From Panopea generosa (Eukaryota > Mollusca > Bivalvia > Adapedonta > Hiatellidae), in the NCBI GenBank assembly GCA_029582155.1, contig CM055905.1, forward strand, positions 67,663,618 to 67,727,617: a DNA stretch of 64,000 bases, in the 5' to 3' direction. Each line of letters starts with the position of its first letter. Within the stretch, counting starts at the first letter, position 1. The notes below the pieces were generated by a model, which saw nothing but the letters and a program-made list of their open reading frames with translations, made no database searches and had not been told where the DNA came from. Below, piece by piece: positions 28,001 to 35,461 of the stretch. A program made the position numbers and the translations under genes.

Positions 28001-31000
28001 AAAATAAACCGGAATAAAAATCCTAAACAATCAGACAGTTTAGGGTACATAGTAAGGTCGCGTGTGGTTGCTATCTAAATTTCAATCTGCTACAATTGGC
28101 GTGGTTGATTATGTTTATGCAATAAAATTATTTATTTGCACTTTTTCATAAAAGATAAACGCGTATTTTGGTCTAAAATTTGAAAGAAGGTTCATTTCAA
28201 AACACAGTATAGATAAACTTTAACACGATTACAGATCGCTAGGTATCGGAAAGTGTGGTCGACATATGTGTTGGTTGGAAATATTATCAAAATGTTCTTA
28301 AAAAGTATAATATTCTCGTCATATATGATAATATTTGGTGTGGCGACATCATTTGTGATCACGTGGTGGTTTTTGTTTTCCCGCCGTGTATAAGAAAAAA
28401 GTATATTTTATGTGGTTTTCTGTGCAGAGCCTTGTTACCGCCAAAACAGTTATCCCTTGGACGAAATTGTCCATCCGCACCTCAAACCCATAAAATATGC
28501 TTAAATCATTTAACAGTCTATCTAATACATGAAATAAATATTACATTAAATATCGGCGTAAAATAATAAACATTCCAAATTACCGATATCAAAAGAATCG
28601 TTATAAAATGCTGAAAGACTTAGATGTCGGAAGAAAACTTTGGATTCAAATGTGGATTTTGGTATGTTTGGATTTCACCATCGTCGGATACCCACGGGTG
28701 TCAATTCTGATTCTCTCCATCCACCACCCGTTGGAAATAACGCTAGCTCTGCGTCGTTTTATTTGAATAGAACAACAAAATACAGCTAACGTTCACAACG
28801 TCTTATCAAAACGGCGTGTGCATGAAACTAGCGTTGCGATTGGATAGCGTTCCCTTCATAAAATCGTGAAGGAACCAATGATATCATTGCATCGTGGCTT
28901 GGTAGAAATGACGCAAAGCTAATGTAATATCCTACGGGTGATAAATGGAGTGTATCAGAATGGACTACGCGTGGGTATCCGACGATGGGATTTCACAGGA
29001 GGTGGGGCATATCGATACGTTTATTTCAAAATTTAAACAATGACCAACAGATTGCATACCACGTACTGGTCGGCGTGTATTGTAGAATTCACACGTTGTG
29101 ACACTTTTAAGTATTTTAAAAGTATATTAAATTAAGAAAAGTACATTTGTATTGAAATTTCCTTTTTACACAAAAATCTCCTTACCACTTTCAGTGATCT
29201 AGTCACAAGCTGAAAATAGAAACTAGTCGCCACGAAAACATTGAAAGGGAAGACCGAAATTGAACATATTGTCATATTGATAAATACATAAATATTATAC
29301 TATTATACAGATGAAATTATTTTCGTGTCCGAGATATAAACCTGAAACAACGTTTTTTAAAACCTTGGTATTCCGGTCAAGGTAAAGTTTTAAAATAACG
29401 CTTTTTATGAAACACAACCACTAAATGATAGGAGATGGGCTGTATGACTTATTATATTTTATACTTTGACACGACTAAAATGTTTGTAAATATGAGACGG
29501 ATGCCTCTACTTACAAAATGAACATTTATATTTATATTTCCATTTGCATTTGCTTATATTTTGGCATTACTCTTAATAAGGTGAAAGGCCGTTTAAATTA
29601 CAGATCTACGACAAGTAATATAAGATGTAAAATAGTATATAAGTCTCTAATACTTCCATAATAAAATAGCGTTAGTTGATATGTATGTGTATAATTGTGA
29701 AGAGAAATAGTCTATGTTGTAAAATGTATAAGAACTTATTAAGCTATTATACAGTGCGTTGCAAAATTGATGAGAGTTTTGCGATTTCATGACGAGTTGA
29801 TGAAACCAAACAGTGGCGTTTCACTGATTTGTTACATCTTGAGATTGATCTCCGACAGAACCGTGTCAATTACAAGTATTCAATTACCTGGCAGTGGGCT
29901 TGGTTACATGGAATTATACGCCCTTCTTAACGGATAGACATTTGGCCTGACGCGGGCTGTCAATCAAACAAGCTGATTATCCAATCAGCGATTGATATTG
30001 GTTGCTACGTCGCCATTTCCTTAGAAAAACAAAACAATGTCTAAGTAAACACTACATTGTATTTACTTGGACAAACACTGCCACGTGACTAGTGGGCGGA
30101 GCGATAGTCGTTCTAGCATTTCTCAATCATCGAGTAGAGGATGAACACCACGTCCGCTTCCATTGACTAACACACCACGTGTTTGTGACAATGTAAATAC
30201 ATATATATGCTGGCTCAGCACCTGTCATATACAACGTCAAAATTGAAGCGTCAATGACTACGACATCTTTTTAATCATAGTGAAACCCCGAAACTCTCAC
30301 CAATTTTGCAAAGTGTGGTATATACAGGGTTGAAATTATACAAACCTTTAAAAGATGTTCTTCCCCAGCCTGATACAACACAGTCTTGGCCTGGTTCGTA
30401 TTTAGTATCATTTTCTGGTAGAAATGCCGGTTGTACATAATTATTGAATCGTATACCTTTTCCATCGTCTGACTTAATTCTGATAAGTGCGACATCATCA
30501 TGATATAAATGACCTGAAACACAAATGTATATTTAACAGATACGTGTATTAAGATGAAAAGTTTCGTTCTGTTTAAACAAAATGTTTGATACTTTTGCCT
30601 GTCTGTGAAAATATATCAACCAAACAATGACTCTTGACCACTCAATCAGACATGCATATGGAATAAATAAGCATAAACGCTTCGTTTATTTTAATAAGAT
30701 AAAACAAAGGTTGGCGTCAAAACTGATACAAAATACTCGTACGATTTACCCTAAACTATACATGTATAAGCAATAATTTCTTTTCTTACCCGTTCCCGTG
30801 GTAACACTGTACCGAATAAGGTAAAAGGTGTATAACAAGCAAACCTCAGTAGATTCCAGTAGCCTTGGCGCATGTGTACATTTTGTTTCAAATCCAGTGA
30901 TAGAAATCGAAGTACTAAAAAGTACTGATAGCCAAGTTTTGATAAACAGGCATACGCCTTCCTAATTTGATTTTACGCATTTTTTTTAAAGAATGACATT

Positions 31001-33900
31001 ATACAATGTCCACAATAAACCTTTATTGTTTGATTTATTTCTGCTTGCATATATAACATACATGAACAAACAAAGTGAAATTCGAGAAATAAAAAGTAGT
31101 CCTTGTCGCGTATGATCATTTTGGCAGTGATCAACACTGCAAAGTAGTCCTTGTCACGTATGATCATTTTGGCGGTGATCAACACTGCAAAGTAGTCCTT
31201 GTCGCGTATGATCATTTTGGCGGTGATCAACACTGCAAAGTAGTCCCTGTAACGTATGATCATTTGGGCGGTGATCAACACTTCAAATCTTGATCACGAC
31301 GACATAGGCAGGGCTTGACCTTTGACATAAACCCGGCTAAAAATCATACCACACAAAAGTATGATTAAAAATATTCATTTAGCTGCATTGTAATGCAATA
31401 TTATATGTATTACATAATTTACGATGAAGGAGTGTAATAAACCCATGACATATATTTATATTAACCTAGTGTAATATTACTTCCGAATCCTCACTCGGCA
31501 TTTTTCGTATAACTCTGCTCTCGTACGTAAAATACCGAAGTACTTTCCGACTTGTTCAATATTTAAATGGCATCGATTTGTCTTAGTAAAATGACGTTAT
31601 TTCGACAACTAACGGAAACACTTTCTTTATTCTCGTTCCTTATAGAGATGATCTGTTTAATAAATGGTAAATTTAGCATTTTCCGGATTAATGTGATAAA
31701 ACGAGTCATAAAATGTGCACATCCGTGCAAATAAGTGTCGAATTCATTAAACTCGTTGGAAGAAAGGATATAATGCACGGCAGAGCCTCGCATAACAATT
31801 TTGAGCCAACTCGTTTAATAAATTCAATAATTAATGAACACTCATGTCAGATCCTCTTTGTATTACACTACTCGGTTTTGTTCTCTTACCTTGCTGGTAT
31901 GACTCGGGGATATACAGCTGATCAATCTCAAACTCTGATTCATAAGTTTCTTCAACGGTATTGTCATTGTCACCGGTTCGGATACGGTACAGACCAGTAC
32001 GTCTTCCTCTGTAAATAATAAAACAGTAGAACTTTAACGGTATTGGCATTGTCACCAGTTCGGATACGCCTGGTACAGACCCAGTACGTCTTGCTCTGTA
32101 AATAATAAAACAGTAGAACTTAGACGGGACTGGACAATCTAGTTCGAGTTGAGTGTTGTTCGAGCCAAGTATTGTTTAACATCATACCATAGATGTACAT
32201 GTTCATTCATCGAAATAGGAATTCGTTCGGGACCAGATAAGTGCTTCGAACTATATACGATGTTCGAACCATCCGTGTTCGAGCCAACGAAGTTCTACTG
32301 TATTATATTTATTTGTTTTACAGGAAAGGTAAGATCAGGGGCGACTCGGATGAGAGCTTTCTTATAGGAAAAACAATCTTGTTTAAATAATTATTCATAA
32401 TAAATTCGATATTTTTATAGAATAATTTTGATTTAAATGAAAATTATTCGATAAATATAGATACCCTCTATTTAATGTGGTAAAGACGTATAATAAATTC
32501 AGTTATATCTGGTATTTACATGAGGTTGCAACTGTTTTAACTCACTTGAAACAATGAGCTGCCGACAAAATGAAATGGTTATCTAGAATCGTTCCGCCAC
32601 AATGGTGAATGTACTTTGCGCCCTTTCTTATCCGTATACCAACTTGCCAGGGATATAGCCCATATGTTGCATTCGCTCCATCTGTAACACGACCTTGTGA
32701 TTCACCAAGTCGACATGCATCGGCATCCTTAACCGTCGTTTCTAAAGGTCTGTTGCCTGTTGCTATAGTAAAATTAAAATTGTGGTATGAATTTTTAATC
32801 CCCAAGAATTGTCCGAAAGGCCAAATGTTATGATAATAACAAAAAAAATAACTAAATGAAAAATGTGTGTAATATTGCTAAAGTAATTGCTTTAAACCCC
32901 TTATTGGCTGTCTTTTTAAAAGAAAAGTACAAATTAAGAATTTTAATCGAAATTTGTATTTTTTATTTTTTTGAAAAAACAGACCACTCATTTAAGCTGT
33001 TTGTTTTCATTCTGTATCCGGCAATCGCTAGTGTCGTTTGTTAGGACGTACATAAAGTAATACACGTATTTGGATGTACACAATCTCAAAGTGGTATTCG
33101 GCAGAGGAAAGAACTAGAAATTATTGATTCATAGCGTCAAGATCGACCGGGCTATATATTCCAAACCATTATATATATATATGCATATCATTTATTACCA
33201 AAATTATAACTAAACCAGAGGTCAGATCATGTCATTATTTCTTTCACAGTTTGAAATAATAAGACATTATAACAAACCATATGTTTACGTTAGTTATTTT
33301 ATAAGCGCCAAATGCATCGCCATTATCAGCATAAGAACGTACGTTTATCATTATATTTAACAATAAATTCTTCACTCATTCCAAACGTTACTTCTCCCTA
33401 TAAAACTTCACTCCAGCGACTACTTCCAATATCCGGAGCAAATAGAGTCGGTCGGTCGACTTATGAAAACAGAGAGACTACATTTTATGAACACCAGTAC
33501 AATTTATGAATTCTTTCCGTAGAAAATAAGATAAATTTATTCAGTGTTTACTGTTTTATTACATATTTTTAACTGCATCGGTGGTCTAAGGGAAGAGCAT
33601 CCGCCTCGCATGCGGAAGGTCATGGGTTCGATCCAAGGCCGGGATCATACCATGTGTCTCCGGCATGATATTCCAATGTGACAGTGCTTAAACTACTGTC
33701 TCAAGTAGACACCGTCGCGATACAACTCAAACATTGTTGAAAGCGCGGTTAAACACCATACAATAAAAACTTTTTTCTATTAATTCAATAATAAACAAAC
33801 ATGAAATACCTCTGCCATTCTCAATTCCAAAGTTTCCATGAACCAGGAGTAAAATACTAAGACCACAGCATACTTTTATGTCAACACTACGACCCGCCAT
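957..33900 (-). CDS. Secreted trypsin-like protease with sushi and EGF modules (14 exons, 3' end outside window)
   Basis: Fourteen coding exons join with matching phase into 713 residues and continue past the left edge. The order is signal peptide (about 1-25), pro-segment, activation site Arg55/Val56, trypsin domain (56 to about 292), sushi/CCP at 296-369, 373-429, 434-507 and 510-574, a short two-cysteine segment (577-602), sushi at 605-680, and EGF at 684-712. The catalytic triad is His100, Asp149 and Ser245. Asp239, six residues before the serine, predicts cleavage after Arg or Lys. The product should be secreted and activated by proteolysis. Sushi and EGF modules usually mediate binding to proteins or surfaces. 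Known complement-type proteases put sushi modules before the protease; here the protease is first. Introns carry most of the satellites in the left half of the window. The family assignment is firm. The biological role (immunity, coagulation-like or matrix) is not readable. The exon set was built by eye, so a small exon could be missing. Confidence 0.85.
1053..1699. other. Intron DNA with short repeats
   Basis: Three close copies of TTTCTACTTTCATTTGGATC at about 1590-1650, and a stretch at 1391-1445 (CATTGTCATGTTTGAATTGT) that recurs inverted near 56920-56965. No gene. Confidence 0.5.
1700..2192 (+). pseudogene. LINE remnant (C-terminal end of a non-LTR retrotransposon ORF)
   Basis: Translated pieces read [27 protein letters not shown] and, after a frame change, [18 protein letters not shown] then [10 protein letters not shown]. 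This is the typical end of a LINE polyprotein after the reverse transcriptase, with a Cys-His knuckle. A run of seven T at about 2026-2032 shifts the frame, so it is dead. The 38/39-bp satellite starts about 20 bp after its stop. Confidence 0.65.
2216..3640. repeat. 38/39-bp minisatellite, part 1
   Basis: Tandem copies built on GTAGACAGTACAGTG followed by a variable GTGATGTT part and either GGTATGGTGGGT (39 bp) or GTATGCTGGGT (38 bp). The mix of 38- and 39-bp units breaks reading frames. Confidence 0.95.
3641..5505. repeat. 39-bp minisatellite, part 2 (homogenised)
   Basis: About 48 near-identical 39-bp units with GTGGATAGTG after the shared GTAGACAGTACA core. As 39 is 13 codons, frames stay open on both strands. 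The last ten units or so (after 5060) are more diverged. Confidence 0.95.
5506..6450. repeat. About 165-180-bp tandem repeat with internal hairpin, 6 copies
   Basis: Six copies each start near TGATAATCACTAAACAT (about 5507, 5672, 5840, 6013, 6188, 6370). Each holds the palindrome GGTCACTTTACAATGGCCAT with its mirror GGTAAAGTGACC, then a T-rich stretch and GATGAATTTCTTGTAGATT. Confidence 0.9.
6451..7493. other. Intron DNA, no gene seen
   Basis: Short GGGGTCA-rich stretch at 6510-6605 related to the repeats before it, a fragment of family G at 6885-6960, otherwise unremarkable AT-rich DNA. Confidence 0.5.
7494..7929 (+). mobile_element. MITE with TTAA-like target, family CTCACTACACAG, copy 1
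   Basis: Ends GGTCTCACTACACAGTT and AACTGTGTAGTGAGACG are inverted repeats. Flanks are TTAC and TTAA. The body has no coding capacity. Another complete copy lies inverted at 23961-24411. Confidence 0.75.
8162..8398 (-). CDS. Protease gene exon 13: sushi module (single exon)
   Basis: A 237-bp exon, phase 1 to 1, with acceptor TTACTTTCAG and donor GTGTGT. It reads [30 protein letters not shown] and LPQCRK. Four cysteines and one Trp fit a CCP, with a long acidic loop (NMDDDN) before the last cysteine. Confidence 0.82.
8930..9285 (+). mobile_element. MITE family CTCACTACACAG, truncated copy
   Basis: Matches the body of the 7494 element (CATAGCAGGAATGTAAAC, CAGCAAGAAATCACAACT, ACATAAGCTTTGTTT) but the left end is missing and the right end is cut to GGTGAGACGTT. 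Confidence 0.7.
9659..9739 (-). CDS. Protease gene exon 12: short two-cysteine segment
   Basis: An 81-bp exon, phase 1 to 1, with acceptor ATATTGTAG and donor GTGAGT. It encodes [19 protein letters not shown]. The TCGDGYTL part looks like the middle of a sushi module, but the flanking cysteines are missing, so it may be a decayed or shortened module. Confidence 0.65.
9825..10342 (+). mobile_element. MITE family AGGGARTATATCAG, copy 1, TTAA target
   Basis: TTAA then AGGGAATATATCAGG at the left; TAGACTCCCT then TTAA at the right. The 518-bp body is non-coding and contains an inner match to the 34340 copy. Confidence 0.75.
10447..10570 (-). CDS. Protease gene exon 11: second half of sushi module 4
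   Basis: A 124-bp exon, phase 0 to 1, with acceptor GGTTATACAG and donor GTACGT. It reads [21 protein letters not shown] and LNCPK, giving cysteines 2-4 of a CCP. The usual Trp is replaced by Phe. Phases match exons 10 and 12. Confidence 0.78.
10600..10935. repeat. 31-bp tandem repeat leading into the satellite
   Basis: About ten units of the type GATATAATACGACACTTACA then GCTACCAAATT. It is related to, and runs straight into, the larger satellite at 10936. Confidence 0.9.
10936..18180. repeat. 7.2-kb satellite, 28-34-bp units, inside a protease intron
   Basis: Roughly 200 units of ATGATACTGCACTTAAAGC followed by AAACAAATTGATATG or shorter variants with AGCTTACAAA. It fills most of the intron between exons 11 and 10, which splits sushi module 4. 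It is interrupted once by a TTAA MITE at 17559-17780. Confidence 0.97.
17559..17780. mobile_element. 222-bp MITE inserted in the 34-bp satellite, TTAA target
   Basis: CCCTTTACTTCATA at the left and TATGGAGTAAAGGG at the right, flanked by TTAA on both sides. Removing it with one TTAA restores the repeat text GCACTTAAAGC. An inner palindrome spans 17663-17729. Confidence 0.88.
18462..18868. repeat. 36-48-bp tandem repeat, about 10 copies
   Basis: Units of ATCGGTAACATGCAATATCT followed by GATATACTAT and a variable TATA stretch of changing length. The open frames here are artefacts. Confidence 0.92.
18924..19231 (+). mobile_element. 308-bp MITE with 9-bp target duplication, copy 1
   Basis: Starts CATCGTTGGATACCCACG and ends CGTGGGTAACCGACGATG. 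It is flanked on both sides by the exact 9-mer GTTTCAAGG (18915-18923 and 19232-19240). Nine-base duplications are typical of Mutator-like transposases (inference). It is directly followed by a SINE. Confidence 0.9.
19241..19460 (+). mobile_element. SINE type D
   Basis: A tRNA-like head (TGGCGAAGTGGTCTCAGGCG, B box GGATCGAGTCTC) and tail CCGCCAATAAAACTGG, ATGATGTTAAACTC with an A-rich end. A 308-bp MITE is inserted at its 5' edge. Confidence 0.75.
19636..19712 (-). CDS. Protease gene exon 10: first half of sushi module 4
   Basis: A 77-bp exon, phase 1 to 0, with acceptor CTTTTTAAG and donor GTAATA. It encodes [13 protein letters not shown] and ends LNTGEM. It joins exon 11 across a 9-kb intron filled with satellite. 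Confidence 0.72.
20135..20260 (+). repeat. Dispersed repeat family H, copy 1
   Basis: CTATCGCTCCGCCCACTGGT and TTTGTCCAAGTAAATACAAT also occur, inverted, at 29990-30115. A weaker relative is at 26816-26890. Confidence 0.65.
20640..21180. other. Intron DNA, no gene seen
   Basis: A CTCTTTCT pyrimidine stretch near 20788-20810 and AT-rich DNA. The open frame at 20319-20546 just before has no recognisable feature. Confidence 0.5.
21196..21426 (-). CDS. Protease gene exon 9: sushi module 3 (single exon)
   Basis: A 231-bp exon, phase 1 to 1, with donor GTGAGT; the acceptor TCTGTAAAG follows a T-rich tract. It reads [33 protein letters not shown] and YKCQT. It is the same length as exon 6 with the same GSNYWR motif. 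Confidence 0.85.
22631..22748 (-). CDS. Protease gene exon 8: second half of sushi module 2
   Basis: A 118-bp exon, phase 0 to 1, with donor GTACCG. It encodes [24 protein letters not shown] and LPSCKP, giving cysteines 2-4 of the CCP and the conserved Gly and Trp. The tract before its acceptor is weak in pyrimidines, and a foldback repeat begins about 40 bp upstream. Confidence 0.85.
22789..23198 (+). mobile_element. Foldback element family F, copy 1
   Basis: Starts GAGTGTAATAAACCAATGAC, contains TCACTTCCGATTCATCGTTC, and ends TGTAAGATCCTCTATGT. The right half folds on itself (CTCATTTAT...TTAAACTCG against CAACTTGTTTAATAA...AAATGAGC). It begins 40 bp upstream of the exon 8 acceptor. Confidence 0.75.
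23395..23590 (+). mobile_element. SINE type C (protease intron)
   Basis: TRNA-like GGTTCAGTGGTTGAGCATCG, then AAGCAAGACACTTCTCCGCA, ACCTAGGAAGACTTCGA and an AAATAAATAAGTTTAAAC tail. Confidence 0.75.
23961..24411 (-). mobile_element. MITE family CTCACTACACAG, copy 2 (inverted)
   Basis: Starts CGTCTCACTACACAGTTAC after TTAA and ends CAACTGTGTAGTGAGACC before CTAA. The body is the reverse complement of the 7494 element. It lies in the intron between exons 7 and 8 of the protease gene. Confidence 0.78.
24489..24553 (-). CDS. Protease gene exon 7: first half of sushi module 2
   Basis: A 65-bp exon, phase 1 to 0, with acceptor TTTTCATCAG and donor GTAAAG. It encodes [15 protein letters not shown], the classic first strand of a CCP (CxxPxxxxNG). 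It joins exon 8 in frame. Confidence 0.82.
24832..24952. repeat. Foldback hairpin
   Basis: TTTTGGTGTAAGATCA at the left and TTTACACCAAAA at the right, with inner GTGATCACCAAAA against TTTTGGTGATCAC. An imperfect palindrome of about 120 bp in a protease intron. Confidence 0.65.
25408..25638 (-). CDS. Protease gene exon 6: sushi module 1 (single exon)
   Basis: A 231-bp exon, phase 1 to 1, with acceptor TTTTTACAG and donor GTAAGT. Four cysteines fit a [26 protein letters not shown] and FFCRQ. It shares GSNYWRxExG near its start with exon 9, so the two are duplicates. Confidence 0.85.
26415..26699 (-). CDS. Protease gene exon 5: catalytic Ser, end of trypsin domain
   Basis: The acceptor is TTTTTTACAAG and the donor GTACGT (phase 1). 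It reads [34 protein letters not shown] with Ser245, [10 protein letters not shown] and PGVYTKV, ending PWIQQTIT. Reading past the donor meets a stop after about five residues (26397-26395), so an unspliced or alternative form would be a stand-alone trypsin. The next exon joins in frame. Confidence 0.93.
27485..27960. repeat. 51-bp tandem repeat
   Basis: About nine units holding CGCTATGACAAATTTATCG and CGCTATGACGTAACGCC. The 17-codon unit keeps a 121-codon frame open by chance. It lies in the intron between protease exons 4 and 5. Confidence 0.92.
28679..28987 (-). mobile_element. 309-bp MITE with 9-bp target duplication, copy 2 (inverted)
   Basis: Starts CATCGTCGGATACCCACG and ends CGTGGGTATCCGACGATG. 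It is flanked by the exact 9-mer GGATTTCAC on both sides (28670-28678 and 28988-28996). The body is the reverse complement of copy 1. It lies in the intron between protease exons 4 and 5. Confidence 0.9.
29990..30115 (-). repeat. Dispersed repeat family H, copy 2 (inverted)
   Basis: The plus strand reads CTAAGTAAACACTACATTGT, ATTTACTTGGACAAACACTG, GTGGGCGGAGCGATAG. Confidence 0.65.
30346..30513 (-). CDS. Protease gene exon 4: catalytic Asp
   Basis: The acceptor is TGTGTTTCAG and the donor GTTTGT. It reads [12 protein letters not shown] with the catalytic Asp149 and ends in [12 protein letters not shown]. The segment YVQPAFLP has Ala where the family usually has the cysteine of VxPxCLP (chymotrypsin position 122). 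Confidence 0.9.
31092..31285. repeat. 48-bp tandem repeat, 4 copies
   Basis: Four units of AAAGTAGTCCTTGTCGCGTA then TGATCATTTTGGCGGTGATC, in the intron between protease exons 3 and 4. TGATCA and TGATC pairs give each unit a short inverted repeat. Confidence 0.9.
31429..31860 (+). mobile_element. Foldback element family F, copy 2
   Basis: The same landmarks as the 22789 copy: GAGTGTAATAAACCCATGAC at the left and AGATCCTCTTTGTATTAC at the right. It ends 29 bp from the donor of protease exon 3. Confidence 0.72.
31890..32008 (-). CDS. Protease gene exon 3: trypsin core
   Basis: The acceptor is TTATTTACAG and the donor GTAAGA (phase 1). It encodes residues 103-142, including YRIRTGDND and [12 protein letters not shown], which match the trypsin strands between His and Asp (RxGDxx...VxxIxxHPxY pattern). 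A partial copy of this exon lies just upstream at about 32035-32110. Confidence 0.88.
32035..32115 (-). pseudogene. Partial duplicate of protease exon 3 with its acceptor
   Basis: About 75 bp (ATTGTCACCAGTTCGGATAC, CCAGTACGTCTTGCTCTGTA, AATAATAAAACAGTAGAACT) repeats the 5' half of exon 3 plus its upstream intron, just upstream of the real exon. Small insertions break its frame and it lacks a donor. Confidence 0.7.
32546..32762 (-). CDS. Protease gene exon 2: activation site and catalytic His
   Basis: The acceptor is ...TACTATAG and the donor GTGAGT (phase 2). It encodes a pro-segment with one cysteine (Cys47), the activation site SQGR/VTDG, the trypsin start YPWQVGI, then HCGGTIL and LSAAHCF with the catalytic His100. 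Cys85 and Cys101 form the usual His-loop disulfide. Confidence 0.92.
33572..33775 (+). mobile_element. SINE type B (protease intron 1)
   Basis: A tRNA-like head (GGTCTAAGGGAAGAGCATCC, B box GGGTTCGATCC) followed by ATGTGTCTCCGGCATGATA, CTGTCTCAAGTAGACACCG, and GTTAAACACCATACAA. The middle is shorter than in the 54685 copy. Confidence 0.8.
33810..33900 (-). CDS. Protease gene exon 1: start and signal peptide
   Basis: The ATG is at 33900-33898. The first 30 residues hold a hydrophobic core ([13 protein letters not shown]) after a short basic start, typical of a secretory signal. The exon ends ...AATGGCAGAG before GTATTT (phase 1), which joins exon 2 to give an Ala codon. The start was chosen because it opens the signal peptide. 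Confidence 0.8.
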
Positions 33901-34339
33901 CTTGGCCGATCGCTAATATGTACGCTATAAAATCATACAAACATGCACATGCAGCAGATTCTTATATTAAATTAAGTTCACTGTAAGTGGACCCATTGAC
34001 AACTTCCTGTAAACATGTGGCAAAACATAAAGTGTAACCAATGTTCGTCTGTCCGTCTGTTCTCATGTGCAGTGCTTCCAACAGAATGTTGACATATCTA
34101 AATTATACGCAACATTTCATCTAAACGATATTAAAATATAGAAGAAAAAATGTTGTTTGATTTTTTTAATATTACATTTGTATAGTGCCAAGATCATTTT
34201 TACTAAAATAGAATAATCATGCTATCCTAATAATAGCGGTATCTTGAGTTATAATTCAGAAAAGAAACACTCATATATACTTATATTTAATTAAGTGGAC
34301 TCACTTACAACGTCCTGTATAATTGACACAAACTTTTAA

Positions 34340-34821
34340 AGGGAGTATATCAGTAAAAACGAAATAAAATGTCTTAAAAAATTATTAAAACGGTTAAAAG
34401 CATTTCATTATCATAAATAGATAAAATCCGAATGGTTTGGTATGTCAAATCCACCAAAACGTGACAAAATCTATATTTTAACTTGAGTGGTAAACTTGAA
34501 ACGAAATTCCCATTCTAAATTAGACAGGACTTAAAAAACTACTCTTTCTAAGATGACTACGTGTAAACCTGTATAACGGATCAAATTGAAATCAAAATGA
34601 AATCACGTGACTCATATTATATGTTGCAATTTTAAGCTGGAAATCTATTTAAGTCCAACCTAGGGTGCGTAGTCCAAGTTAGGGGAACCCCTTTTCAATA
34701 TATTAATCTGGCATGTTTAAATACACATCATTTTGACAATAAGGGGCCAGTGAGTGTATAAATATTGGAAAAAAATGTTTTAGCCAATTTTTAAAGTTTG
34801 AATAACCCTGATATACTCCCT
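34340..34821 (+). mobile_element. MITE family AGGGARTATATCAG, copy 2, perfect TTAA duplication
   Basis: 482 bp between TTAA sites: AGGGAGTATATCAG at the left and CTGATATACTCCCT at the right, a perfect 14-bp inverted repeat. TTAA targets and CCC/GGG ends point to piggyBac-type mobilisation (inference). Confidence 0.85.
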
Positions 34822-34984
34822 TTAAAAATTACGTATCAAGACTTAATGAAAAAAAGTCAGAACCACATCTAGAATTTTTTTTTTTACGTTTTTAATTTCG
34901 TTTAGTCGGGTAAATCAATATTTCTCTTCCATGTTGGTATACTATGGTATCCCATTGGGGTCATCGTAGGATATTAATTAAATT

Positions 34985-35185
34985 AAGAAAAATCGAAACA
35001 ACGACACTACGATGATGAAAAGTCGAAACAATGATGGTTATAAGTTGAAACTACGATATTGAAAAGTCAAAAGTATTACTTTTTACCATCGTATTTCGAC
35101 TTGTCATCATTGTAGTTCCGTTGTGTCGTTGGTTCGACATTGCGCCATCGTAGTTTCGACTTTTCACCACTGTCGTTTAACTGGT
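34985..35185. repeat. Inverted mini-array of GTCGAAAC/GTTTCGAC motifs
   Basis: Left copies read CTACGATGATGAAAAGTCG and right copies CATCGTAGTTTCGACTTTTC, so the segment can fold into a hairpin of imperfect tandem units. Confidence 0.75.
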
Positions 35186-35344
35186 TCGATAATTCGATTG
35201 TATTTGAAATACTTAGTAATATATAGTACTGACCCCACGGGACATCGTAGCTACCATAATACCAGACCAGACCAGCTCCATTATACACTCTTCTTGTTAG
35301 TTTGTATGGTGTATAAATGTCTGATAAAAGAAGTCATTGGAACC

Positions 35345-35461
35345 ACAGGACTCCAGTGGTTAAATCATTCGACTGCGAACCCAGGGGTCGCAGATTCGAT
35401 TCTCCGCTCCTCCAACTAAAGTACCTATCCGTGTTTCGGATGAGACTTTAACAAAAATCGA
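35345..35461 (+). mobile_element. SINE type E fragment abutting the 37-bp satellite
   Basis: A tRNA-like head (CCAGTGGTTAAATCATTCG, B box AGATTCGATTCTCC) followed by GTGTTTCGGATGAGACTTTA, a tail motif common in mollusc SINEs. The satellite starts at once after it. Confidence 0.65.

Larger units (their letters stand above)
27961..30345. other. Protease intron 4 remainder
   Basis: Holds the inverted 309-bp MITE and repeat family H. A 103-codon plus-strand frame at 28255 has no family resemblance and is probably chance. Confidence 0.5.

Noticed and set aside
28255..28566. 103-codon plus-strand frame
   Set aside because: No recognisable domain, sits in a protease intron on the opposite strand, composition like the flanking non-coding DNA.
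30271..30522. 83-codon minus-strand frame starting [10 protein letters not shown]
   Set aside because: It is a shifted frame over protease exon 4. The correct frame reads [12 protein letters not shown] and joins its neighbours in phase.
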